64,000 nucleotides of DNA from contig JBANSL010000016.1 of the NCBI GenBank assembly GCA_037127255.1, forward strand, positions 6,078,501 to 6,142,500, in the 5' to 3' direction. Of the stretch, positions 20,983 to 29,712 are shown in pieces; the first letter of the stretch is position 1, and each line of letters begins with the position of its first letter. The DNA is from Persicaria tinctoria (lineage: Eukaryota > Streptophyta > Magnoliopsida > Caryophyllales > Polygonaceae). A program made the translations under genes and the position numbers. A model generated the notes under the pieces. That model was not told the DNA's origin. It searched no databases and saw nothing but the letters and a program-made list of their open reading frames with translations.

Positions 20983-21471
20983 CTATGGTACATAACAACT
21001 ACCAACTGACTCCTCTACATTGCTCGGCAAAATGTGAATCTGTATTCGGTGAAATGCGTACTTTGAAAGCTTGGTGTTTGCACGCCGCACGACTTTTTCC
21101 ACTGTGTATCTTGCCACCTGCGTTGCACTGGCCAATCCCAAATTGGAGAAGAAGTCGCTAACAAGCTCCGTAATTGCCTCCGTCACGTGGATATAATATG
21201 CTACAGGGTTATCCCTATACGAGTACGGCCTTGTCATGCGGACATCCTCGTAAGTCACTCCTTGAACGCACTCTAGGTCAACCGAATAAGAAACTCTTGC
21301 TGTATCGCGTTCTTCGCATACAACTTGGCAAAGGCAGCACGGCCATCCCGTCGAGCTTCCGTGCTGACAGTTGCACAATATATCGTCAGGTGGCGTACGA
21401 AAAGTTTCGACTGTAAGTCTAAACCTGCTGCCCGATCTTGTCTCCGCTTCATACACTTTGGTAGTTGCCAT
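20983..21471 (-). CDS. Small Cys-rich family protein B of the MULE
   Basis: A 162-residue protein starting MATTKVYEAETRSGSRF. Key features are CNCQH (~33-37), WPCCLCQVVCEERDT (~43-57), YSVDLEC, RPYSYRDNPVAYYIHV, and a C-terminal half with KVVRRANTKLSKYAFHRIQI and the ending EESVGSCYVP. It is paralogous to protein A (20013-20354) in its N-terminal two-thirds and to the pseudogene at 20474-20830 in its C-terminal half. I recognise no domain; the six or more cysteines and one histidine suggest metal binding. TATAAAAG (21508-21515, minus strand) and a palindrome pair lie upstream of the ATG. Multiplication inside one element suggests the family matters to it. Confidence 0.7.
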   Translation of the reverse strand: MATTKVYEAETRSGSRFRLTVETFRTPPDDILCNCQHGSSTGWPCCLCQVVCEERDTARVSYSVDLECVQGVTYEDVRMTRPYSYRDNPVAYYIHVTEAITELVSDFFSNLGLASATQVARYTVEKVVRRANTKLSKYAFHRIQIHILPSNVEESVGSCYVP

Positions 21472-21507
21472 AGTGGTTATGGTTTACTGAAAGACAATGA
21501 CCAACCC

Positions 21508-21574
21508 CTTTTATAGTTTCCTTTTAACACCACCGCATGCCCATGCGGTGAGATATACCGTATATCCATGCGGT
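21508..21574 (-). promoter_or_regulatory. Promoter of Cys-family gene B with palindrome pair
   Basis: TATAAAAG on the minus strand at 21508-21515, then palindromes at 21532-21549 and 21557-21574, 25 bp apart. The second copy has ACCGTAT as its left half. Confidence 0.8.
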
Positions 21575-21839
21575 TATACAGTTACATGACAACAGCGTCC
21601 CAGCACGTGGATTAGGGACTCTAAACGAAGACATGGAGCAACGTACCAGCACGGCGACATCGTTTCATGGTATGAATTTTGGTTATTTCAGGAAATAACC
21701 CGTTACATGAAAACGAATAGAGTGCCTCATTTTTCATATTAATTAATGATATAAGATTACAGCAAAAATAACTCAGTTACAAAGTTTTGCCGCGTCGTCG
21801 TCATCTCACACATCAAAGGAAATCATTGTTGTTCTCTTC

Positions 21840-22273
21840 CTATGATGGTGAAACATTCTCCGGCGGCACTACGACTACCCGAAACCGAGAGTTGCCTAAG
21901 TAGCTAAACATTAACCCCGCGCCTACGCGCACGCCACGGGATATCGCAAAATTATTCCATCCTTGGGCGAGCCAGAGTGCCCCGGATCTGTTGCGCTTAA
22001 CCCGGATGCTGGTGCCTCTCCTCCCTACCCCATTAGTCAGCGTTATTCTTTCAACGCCGGCCAGCCCGTATTCTTCTTCGAAGTTGGAAGGCAGAGGCTG
22101 CAATTTTCAAGATGTACTTAGTGAGTCCGGACCATTGTGAATTATATGTCAGACGACAGAATAGGGCTTACCAATATTTGTGTCAGCGAGACGTCTTCTA
22201 CCCACCAGAAAAAATCCCTCGGGCCGCTCCCTGAGACTGAGAAGAAAGGTCTTGGTGTGTTACCAGCCGCCAT
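21840..22273 (-). CDS. B3-like DNA-binding protein of the MULE
   Basis: Two exons: 22273-22172 and 22097-21840, joined in phase through a 74-bp GT/AG intron, for 119 residues. The protein opens MAAGNTPRPFFSVSGSG and continues with LPSNFEEEYGL, ITLTNGVGRRGTSIRVKR, ALWLAQGWNNFAISRGV and GLMFSYLGNSRFRVVVV. That order (LPxxF, short strands, W/GWxxF, then GxxLxFxxxxxxxFxV) is the layout of plant B3 domains, nuclear DNA-binding modules whose ABI3-type members bind CATGCA. The whole protein is one domain. TATAAAT (22302-22308, minus strand) and a palindrome pair lie upstream. The B3 call is from pattern alone and is not certain; the exon 1 start is supported by the promoter position. Confidence 0.65.
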
Positions 22274-22301
22274 GTTGTAATCACGACATCGCACGGCGGT
22301 A

Positions 22302-22381
22302 ATTTATAGCGGGAAATCATGTCGCGTTATATGCGATCACCGCATACACATGCGGTATGCCATACCGCATGGACATGCGGT
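22302..22381 (-). promoter_or_regulatory. Promoter of the B3-like gene with palindrome pair
   Basis: A minus-strand TATAAAT (22302-22308) is followed by palindromes at 22339-22356 and 22364-22381, 25 bp apart. On the other side the first plus-strand TATA (TATAAAAG, 22486-22493) lies about 105 bp away and could start a transcript through the foldback cluster. Confidence 0.75.
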
Positions 22382-22400
22382 AGTAAAAACAAAACGGAAA

Positions 22401-22633
22401 CGTACCGGCACGGGGACATCGTGATCTTCTTCCGCCATCGGAGTTGGTCGTCCAAATTCCGTCGGACGGAGGAGAGCGAGCCTCTTATAAAAGTGCGAAG
22501 ATGAGAAATTCCGTCGTGAGTTCCGACGAAAGTTCCCAGCTTCGTCCTCTTGTAAGAGGTTCATTCTCCCTCGACAGATGTAATTTAGACGCCCACTACG
22601 ATGACGGTCGAAGATGACGTTGTACCCGTACCG
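22401..22633. repeat. Long imperfect inverted repeat (foldback 1)
   Basis: The left half (22401-~22510) and the right half (~22520-22633) are inverted copies. Recognisable pairs are TACCGGCACGGGGACATCGT / its complement at 22604-22633, CCTCTTATAAAAG / CTCTTGTAAGAGG, and GAAGATGAGAAATTCCGTCG / TTCCGACGAAAGTTCCCAGC at the centre. Each arm opens a short frame ending in VPVP before a GTA(C/T)GTTTCCG donor-like site, as if the start of one gene had been duplicated head to head. Identity is moderate (perhaps 65%), so it is an old foldback. Confidence 0.65.
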
Positions 22634-22661
22634 GTATGTTTCCGAAGCATTGGTTGGATGA

Positions 22662-22755
22662 GCAACAGTCATCCGCAGGATAATGTTAAAGACGTTATGG
22701 GCGTACATATATACTATCACAACGTCTTTCACATTATCCTGCGGATACCTATTGC
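22662..22755. ncRNA. Candidate small-RNA precursor hairpin (foldback 2)
   Basis: Arms 22662-22699 and 22718-22755 are 38 nt each and pair at 33 of 38 positions with no bulges, around an 18-nt loop. The longest perfect run is 16-17 bp (ATCCGCAGGATAATGT / ACATTATCCTGCGGAT). Size and shape match plant miRNA precursors. Three of the five mismatches become G-U pairs if the minus strand is transcribed. No coding frame explains the symmetry. Expression is unknown, so this is a structural call only. Confidence 0.5.
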
Positions 22756-22790
22756 ATTTTTTTAGATCGAATCTACATAACACTATATCG

Positions 22791-22888
22791 AAGCGATATA
22801 ACCCGAGCAACATGCCAGCGGCCTGCGATTTCAATCAAAAGACACAAATCGCCGGTCGTGGCATGTTGCCTAAGCAATCATCGCTATT
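22791..22888. ncRNA. Candidate small-RNA precursor hairpin (foldback 3)
   Basis: The left arm (22791-22831) and right arm (22846-22888) pair through GCAACATGCCA / TGGCATGTTGC, GCGATTT / AAATCGC and AGCGAT / ATCGCT at the base, with small internal loops. The terminal loop ends AAGACAC. Base and loop are shared with foldback 4, but the middle of the arms is different. Confidence 0.45.
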
Positions 22889-22935
22889 GAGCAATGGAAA
22901 AGGCATACACACGGATTTTATTTAATGTATGAGAC

Positions 22936-23035
22936 GAAGCGATATAACCCGTGCAAAATAGTCAAGGGTCAAAAATTTCGATCTGAAGACACAAATCTTT
23001 GGCCCTGACTATTTCGCACAAATTATCATCGCTTT
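22936..23035. ncRNA. Candidate small-RNA precursor hairpin (foldback 4)
   Basis: The left arm begins GAAGCGATATAACCCGTGC and the right arm ends GCACAAATTATCATCGCTTT. The middle pairs AAATAGTCA / TGACTATTT and GGGTCAAA / TTTGGCCC, with single mismatches and one bulge. The loop contains CTGAAGACAC. The 5' base (CGAAGCGATATAACCCG), loop and 3' base (ATCATCGCT) match foldback 3, so the two are tandem relatives. Confidence 0.45.
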
Positions 23036-23086
23036 TCCGCCACGGCAAATGTCACGAACCGACCATGGGGGCATATATAGATGCAT

Positions 23087-23284
23087 ACCGCATACCTATG
23101 CGGTATCCGGTGGTTAACCGTATACCTATGCGGTAGTGCACCGTATACCTATGCGGTGGTAAACCGTAGACCTATGCAGTGTCCAGAGTACCGTATACCT
23201 ATGCGGTGGGCCCACAAATTCAAATCATTCGACACCAACGATCATCTGGAACCACCGCATACCTATTCGGTGTTACTGTATAAG
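23087..23284 (+). promoter_or_regulatory. Transposase promoter: six palindromes and a TATA box
   Basis: Palindrome copies start at 23087, 23117, 23140, 23163, 23190 and 23254. Four have ACCGTA- left halves, and all keep a core like ACCT. TATAAG at 23279-23284 lies 8 bp after the last copy and 67 bp before the transposase ATG. This is the densest internal cluster. Confidence 0.8.
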
Positions 23285-23350
23285 AAGTCTTCCGCTCTCC
23301 GTAGGAATGCATCCAATCCCCGCACACCTCATCTACGGTCATTTTCTAAA

Positions 23351-26300
23351 ATGGTTAACGACGACACCAATCGACTGCCTTCAAGTCAAGGGGAGGAAGC
23401 ACCTACAACTACGCCAATGGCCGATAACTCACCACCCCTTCGTCTTCCGGTATGTGATTAATGTTTATCATTTAGAATGTCATTGTAGGTAGAATATAGG
23501 TAGTGGAATAACCAGAACATAGGTAGTGGAATCATATGGAATGGAAACCAAGATATAGGTACCGGTTTTTAAATGTAGGGGAATAAATTAGGTTCTGAAA
23601 TAGAGCAGACGGAAACCATGAATGGGTCACGTAATATATATGTACTGTTTGCATGCTGACAGCTACCACTGGAGGAGCAGGCTGATCCGATGCCGGAAGA
23701 CGGTCAGGACGATCAGGCCCGTAACCAGGAGTACCGCGATTACACTCCCGAATTTGCTACATCCCAGACGTGGACCAATCGCGACGATCTCCTACAACAC
23801 TGTCGTGGCACAGCATTAAAGCTTAATATGGTTTTGACAATCAAGCGTTCTTGGGGGAGCACTCCTACAAGGCGTGGGAGTCTATTGCTCGGATGTGAGA
23901 AGTACGGCCAGTACACTCCCCGTAAGAGACCGCGAGTAGCTGGAGATGATGCAAGCGGGAACACGCGCAGAGCTGTTTCGAAGATAGAAGGGTGTCCGTT
24001 TGCATTGTCTGGCGTGGAGTTCAAACGGGGCGAATGGGGCCTGGACGTTATTCATGGAAAGCACAACCATCTACTCCCCGGTGCATTGGATGGTCACCCG
24101 TACGTCGGACGAATGGATACAGATGAAAGAGACACTACGTTGGCCCTTACCGTCGCTGGTACCCCACCAAAACCGATTTTAGCTATATTGAAGATGACAG
24201 CTGACGCACGACAGAAGTTGAACTTCACATCGCGGCGCCAAGTGTACAATGCGAGAGCAAAGTTTAAAGCTGAAGCGAGAGGAGATCGAACAGTCTCCCA
24301 GGAAGCACTCCGCATTTTGCGGGATAAGGGTTACTACTACTGTACGAGGAGATCCCCTAATGATCCCAACAGGCTTCAAGATCTATTCATCGCCCATACA
24401 GACGCTCATCATCTTCTAGCCATGTTTCCATACGTCGTCCTCGTCGATAGTACATACCGAACGAATGCGTAAGTTTCTATATACACTTATTCTTTTACCC
24501 CTTCCCAACAGGGTCTGCGAACTCAAATATTTCATTGTGCAGGTACGGGATCCCTTTGTGTGAGTTCGTTGGATTTACTTGCACAAAGAAGAACTTCGTC
24601 ATCGGGTTCTGCTTCATGTCGCACGAGAACACAGATACGTACATTTGGGCGTTGGGGCAGCTCGTTTACCTCATGCGAGGTAATCTTCCTAACGTTGTTG
24701 TCACTGATCAAGAGTTGGGGTTGATTGCGGCGCTACGAGAAGTTCTTCCCAATGTCAGGCATATGTTGTGCACAGTGCACGTTCTCCGACGATGCGAAGA
24801 AGCTACTTTCCAGAAGTCAAAGAATCTTGATGTTGCTAGGCGTTTCAAGAACGCATGTGTTGGCCTGTTCCAATCCAGATCGGTTGAAACTTTCGCCGCT
24901 AGAAGGAGGGGTATGCATGCAGAGTGGGGGCATATCGAAGGGCTTATGCCGTATTTGGAGGCGACGTGGTTACGAGATTACTCGGAGCAGATAGTTCGTG
25001 CATGGACAGACGCAATCCAGCATTTTGGTACGACCACGACAAACAGGTGCGCCTACGTTTTCATTATAAAATTCATTATACACGTTATTTGTTTACATAT
25101 AACGATCTTCACCTGCGAGTCTTACTTATCTTTTAGGGTTGAGGCTACTCATTCTGTGTTGAAAAAGACCTTAAACTCTGCAGTCGGTGATTTCACTCAC
25201 GTGATAAACACAATCGATCTGATGATGGCGGATTAAATATGGGAGGTGAAGAATACATTGGGGAGAGCGAACAACACCTGGCCTACAGACTCCCACGACC
25301 TATGGATTTTCGATCGAATTCGGAATATTGTGTCGAAGGAATGTTTCAACTTGTTGTTCGAAATCTACACAAAGATGGAAGTCGAGCCACCGTCGCAACC
25401 ATGCAGAGATGCATACTGGAGGGACGTCTACGGTCTTCCATGCACACATGACATGCAAGCTTGTCGAGACACGCGGATACCCATCAGACCATCCCAGATA
25501 CACATTTTTTAGAAGCAATTGGATTTCAAGAGGCCTCATTTGACAACGTCCAGGATAACACTCCTCTCAGAAGAGCTGATGTGGACATGTCGCGCATGAT
25601 CAGTTTGTTCCAGAGCGGAGCTATGGACGAGGATACTCGTTGGAGAATCGCGTCGGCATTCAACGACGGGGATCGTCCCTCCCATACACCGTTGACCACC
25701 CCTGACCCGGAGGGCCGTAGACCGCCCGGGAGACCAAGGACTCGCCACCCCTGTCAGACGAACCCTCTACCCTGGGAACGTGAGCGTGCCCGGGCTCAAC
25801 GTCGGGCAGATAGACAGGCGACCACTGGATCCGCACGAGGGCGAGGCCGAGGTCGGGGTCAACCGGCATCAAACGAAACAGATGACTTGGAAGGTACTGA
25901 GGAGGCTACTGGGTCCAACCACATTGCCATCGACGACCCTCCTAGGGGCCGAGGAGTAGGCAGAGGAAGAGGACGGGGTCGTGGAAGGGGACGTGGACGA
26001 GGTCGATCAGCGTCGGAGCCAGCTCCGGAGATTGTAGGTGACATTCCAACACCAGCACCTACGACGCTTCCACCACAGAATCTACCTCGAGTAGAATTCA
26101 ATTGGGGCACTGGCAACATCGACGAATTCATGATTACTTTCATACGAGCCGTCACAAATGTTGCAGGTGATGGTCACTGTGGGTATAGGTCTTTTGCTTG
26201 TCTTCTGAACTTGGGACAAGACGCATGGCCTCGAGTTCGACGAGAGCTGGCCGTTGAGCTGCAGGTGCATTCAGATCGGTACCATTACTATCCGGCCTTA

Positions 26301-26778
26301 CATGAGCTCATCATGAGGGTCAACTATTTCGGCACGTGTCATGATGCTACGTATTGGATGGAGATTCCGATCATGGGCGAGGTGTTTGCCACGCTTCACC
26401 AGCGTCCTTTGGTGATTTTGTCACAGATGATGCCTATGTTGTGCCTACCTCTGTACGCCACCGGTGGCCCGTCAGTACCGGCCTATGAGGAGCTAGATGG
26501 AATAGCTTTAGTCGGCAACAGCAACCATTTCGTTCCGGTACGTTTCATATTTCATATTCATTAATTTCTTTATGTTTTGTTTATCTTTTCTGATGTCAAT
26601 ATTCACCTCGTATTCACAGATTTGGTTGTTGCCTGGTTCACCTCTTCCTCCAGTCTACGTCACATGGACACGGCATCACCATCGCACGGTCGACGGTTGG
26701 GAAGAGCAGTTTGCAGCGAGGATAGCACGATATAGAGCTTATCGTCGTCGTGATGGTGGCCGTCCCCTATCGTATTAG
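23351..26778 (+). pseudogene. MULE transposase fused to an OTU-type cysteine protease
   Basis: Proposed exons: 23351-23449, 23663-24468, 24543-25046, 25137-26537 and 26620-26778 (~990 residues). In order: an N-terminal zinc-binding region (GCPFALSG ... VIHGKHNHLLPG); the MULE DDE core with VVLVDSTY (first D), VVTDQELGLIAAL (second D), CTVHVLRR (C/H motif) and TNRVEATHSVLKK (E); a SWIM-like CRDAYWRDVYGLPCTHD; an RG-repeat linker (~25960-26010); and an OTU domain with GDGHCGYRSF (catalytic D/C) and GNSNHFVPV (catalytic H). OTU proteins remove ubiquitin. Lesions: TAA at 25234-25236, TAG at 25510-25512 (likely from TGG) and a frameshift at about 25530-25545. The catalytic residues are present, so decay is recent. 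KI-type MULEs carry a ULP1 protease instead. Confidence 0.85.
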
Positions 26779-26880
26779 CACTTTCCACTTTCTGGTGTCA
26801 TTTTTCGAACTTCGTATGTTCAATTAGGTTGTATCTTTGTCTATTCCATTTCACAAATTATTTTTCGAACTTCATATTTT

Positions 26881-27029
26881 CGTCATCGAGGATATTTATC
26901 GCACTTTCGTTTTAATCAATGTTGATGCAATATCATCTTTCTTTTGAATTCAACTCGTCATCGAGGATATTTATCGCACTTTCGTTTTAATCAATGTTGA
27001 TGCAATATCATCTTTCTTTTGAATTCAAC
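26881..27029. repeat. 75-bp perfect-looking tandem duplication after the transposase
   Basis: The unit starting CGTCATCGAGGATATTTATC at 26881 repeats from 26956 with no difference I can see. It lies in the probable 3' UTR. The gene-free stretch 26779-27136 contains nothing else of note. Confidence 0.9.
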
Positions 27030-27136
27030 ATGAGTTTTTTCAGATCACGACATTATTACAAGTTAATTCCACTATAGAAGGATATAACACCGCAGATGTG
27101 CCTGTATTATACGATAAATTCGTAGTGTCAGAGTAT

Positions 27137-27432
27137 ACCGCATACCCAAGCGGTGTCTATCGGTCCCTATCGGTGCCTTCGGCTCCACCGAATAGTTGCC
27201 CGCAAATCCGGTTATCCGATACCCACCGCATGGGTCTGCGGTGGGGTTGAAACGGAACGGGGGTACTCACCGCATCTTCATGCGGTGAGGACCCATACGG
27301 CAGGACATACCGCATATACATGCGGTGACCTATCGCATGTATATGCGGTATGTGCGTTGACCGTCATTAACTCACCGCATATCTATACGGTGATTAGCGG
27401 TGGAAATAGCAAAAATTAGCGGTGTAGATATC
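27137..27432. repeat. Right end of the MULE: TIR plus six palindromes
   Basis: Palindromes start at 27137, 27225, 27269, 27309, 27332 (left half ATCGCAT) and 27374. The terminal repeat runs to 27432. No gene inside or just outside uses this block as a promoter, so here the palindromes serve only the end. Confidence 0.85.
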
Positions 27433-27474
27433 GTTTCCGGTAAGACTTGAGTTCATGTTAACAAGTCTTTTTAG

Positions 27475-27548
27475 ATTGTTATTATTACTTAAAAACTGAA
27501 ACTGAGAAAAAAAAATTGTTATTATTACTTAAAAACTGAAACTGAGAA
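27475..27548. repeat. 40-bp-offset tandem duplication beside the MULE end
   Basis: ATTGTTATTATTACTTAAAA with its following ACTGAAACTGAGAA occurs at 27475 and again at 27515. Confidence 0.85.
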
Positions 27549-29554
27549 TAAAAGTATGTGTACGAGTTGAATTACTTATAAATTTCTTCAATATTTGTTA
27601 TATGTTTGATATGAAATTGAGTGTTATTGTTACAAATAATGAGATTTATTTATATCGATTTGTCTATCTGTACTTTCATAGATCTATTTTATTAAAGTTT
27701 ATCGATTTTATTATTCAAATAGATATTTTTGGAAATAATTTATTAATTCACTCATGGAAATTGAAAATTTTATTTTCTATAAAAGAGTGTAATACAAATA
27801 AATTTCGCTATTTATTGTTGTAAAAAAAATCCGGAATCTAGATTTGTATCATGAACATTCACATGTCAACCCTAATTATGTATACTAATATAGGATAAAA
27901 CACCTAGCAAAACTCATGTGAATAGTAAATTTCATGGACTTACATGAAGAGATTCCGACCAAATCACATTGTTTATATAATAATTATAGTCAATTTGGGT
28001 TCATACTAATTCATTGCCTCTCATATCATAATCAATCAATTTTAGTAGTTTGTAGATGTACTTTTTGATTGATCCATATAACATCCTAACCTTGTTTGGA
28101 TTTCGTCTAAGAAGAGTTTTGCATCATTTTCATTTGTATATATATACTCCATATATTATACTATGCAATGATAGTCTATTTTATAGGCTAAATGAAGTTA
28201 TTTAAATGTTTATTGTTGCCAAAGAAATGATAATCTACACGTACGATTTGGTATTTTATATATGGGTTAATCTTTTTTTTTTTTTAAAAAAAGTTTATGA
28301 AATGGACACATGGAATTGTTGTTGAAAGTCATTTGAACTAAAGTATGTTATAGTTTAGATGTTCTTATACATAGCCATGTCAATGTGTTGACTATAGCAC
28401 AATCACCCATCTTCTCAAGCCTATAAATTAATACTTCTTGCTATTTTTTGGTTGATGATCTATAAGTACTTTTTAAATAGCTATCGATTTCAAAGCATAC
28501 ATACTTTGATCTTAATAGTGTGATTGAAGTTGAATCCAACCAAACTTTTTACGATTTTAAAAAAAATGGTACGTATAAAGGAGATTTGTAATACAAAACT
28601 TTAGGTTCGAGGTTTAAATTAGTGAATCCGTGTTTGTCGTATTAGAAATTTGTGGTTTATCTTGTTGATAGGCTGCAAACTTATTGTGATAGAGAAAAGA
28701 GCTTAGTCGTCATTATTATTATTATTTTCTTAAGAAAAAAATTAGTATTTCAATTGGATGAAAAATTGATAAATGGAAGAAATATTGACAAAGACACAAT
28801 CACGACACTAATTTTTCAAGCTGGTATACATTTTTTCTTGACACTAATCTATTAACATCGATTTTTTAAATGTACGTCAGCTCTCTAACTTAAAAAGTTG
28901 ATATCAGATAAAAGTATCCACCAATTTGAGAAACCAGGTTTGTACGTTGTTGTAGCCCTCATGTTTAGTTTTGCAATGTTTAGGTACACTCGAATATTTA
29001 ATCAAATAATTTGAAATGATTCATTATCGTTCACATAACTAATGTCAATATTTTTAAAATAATCCGTATGTGAGAGAATAAGAAGAAATTAAATGGGGAT
29101 AAAATAAGGGAAATTGAAGCTCCCATCACATTCACATGGACAGTGATTGGCCCAAAATTTCCTTCCGAATGGTGCCAAAACAAGTGGGCCCCACTTTGCT
29201 AAGCATCCAACACGCTGCTGTGGGCCACCCCTGGCTGGGCCCCAATTTCACCTCCTCCGCGGAACCACTTCAACTTCAACCTAACGGAGGGAGATATTAA
29301 TTAAAATAAAAATATCGCTAGCCTTAATTAATTACTTAATCAGCCACGCCCTTTTTTACATTCAAAGTTTCATATGCCATTTTATCTCAACAATCAAACT
29401 TAACACATATGGAGAATTTCAAGTAACAACCAATTCGATTTCCCAAATGACTTCTTAATCAAGTTGTAATGGAGATTTGCAAGAGCTAATTTTTAATTAC
29501 TAGCTAGTTTAGATAAGCCTGTTTGATGGACTTAATATCTATATCTAACTATTA
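27549..29554. other. A+T-rich spacer
   Basis: No coding region or RNA gene is supported. The base composition is strongly A+T-rich apart from a short GC-richer stretch at 29150-29290. Confidence 0.4.
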
Positions 29555-29712
29555 CTCCCTCCGTCCAAAAATATATGGACTTTTACTATTCATGCACGTT
29601 TTTTTAAGAATAAGTTTGTAATTATTAAAATATTTAATATTTTATATAGTTTTTACCTTCTCAAAAAAGCGTCCGTAAATAGTAAAGGCAATGTATTTTT
29701 GGACGGATGTAG
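29555..29712. mobile_element. Stowaway MITE, 158 bp
   Basis: Ends CTCCCTCCGTCCAAAAATAT and ATTTTTGGACGGATGTAG form the inverted repeat. TA flanks it at 29553-29554 and 29713-29714. Confidence 0.9.

Larger units (their letters stand above)
13756..27432. mobile_element. ~13.7-kb Mutator-like element carrying PMD, transposase-OTU and accessory genes
   Basis: The two ends are inverted repeats: GATAT, then TA.ACC, CTAATTTTT, CTATTT and CACCGC align between 13756-13790 and the complement of 27432-27398, with weaker similarity continuing past 100 bp. Inside are a PMD gene (+), a coiled-coil gene (-), a BED-like gene (+), a small Cys-family gene (-), its broken paralog (+), a second intact paralog (-), a B3-like gene (-), a foldback cluster and a MULE transposase-OTU gene (+). 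All are punctuated by 28 copies of one 18-bp palindrome. I could not find a clean 9-bp target duplication (left flank atggggtat, right flank gtttccggt). The two large genes are broken, so this copy probably cannot move by itself. Confidence 0.85.

Noticed and set aside
22337..22834. 165-codon minus-strand open frame
   Set aside because: It runs across three foldbacks and the palindrome pair and shows no motif. Only the short MAEED...VPVP start may be a remnant of a duplicated gene 5' end.
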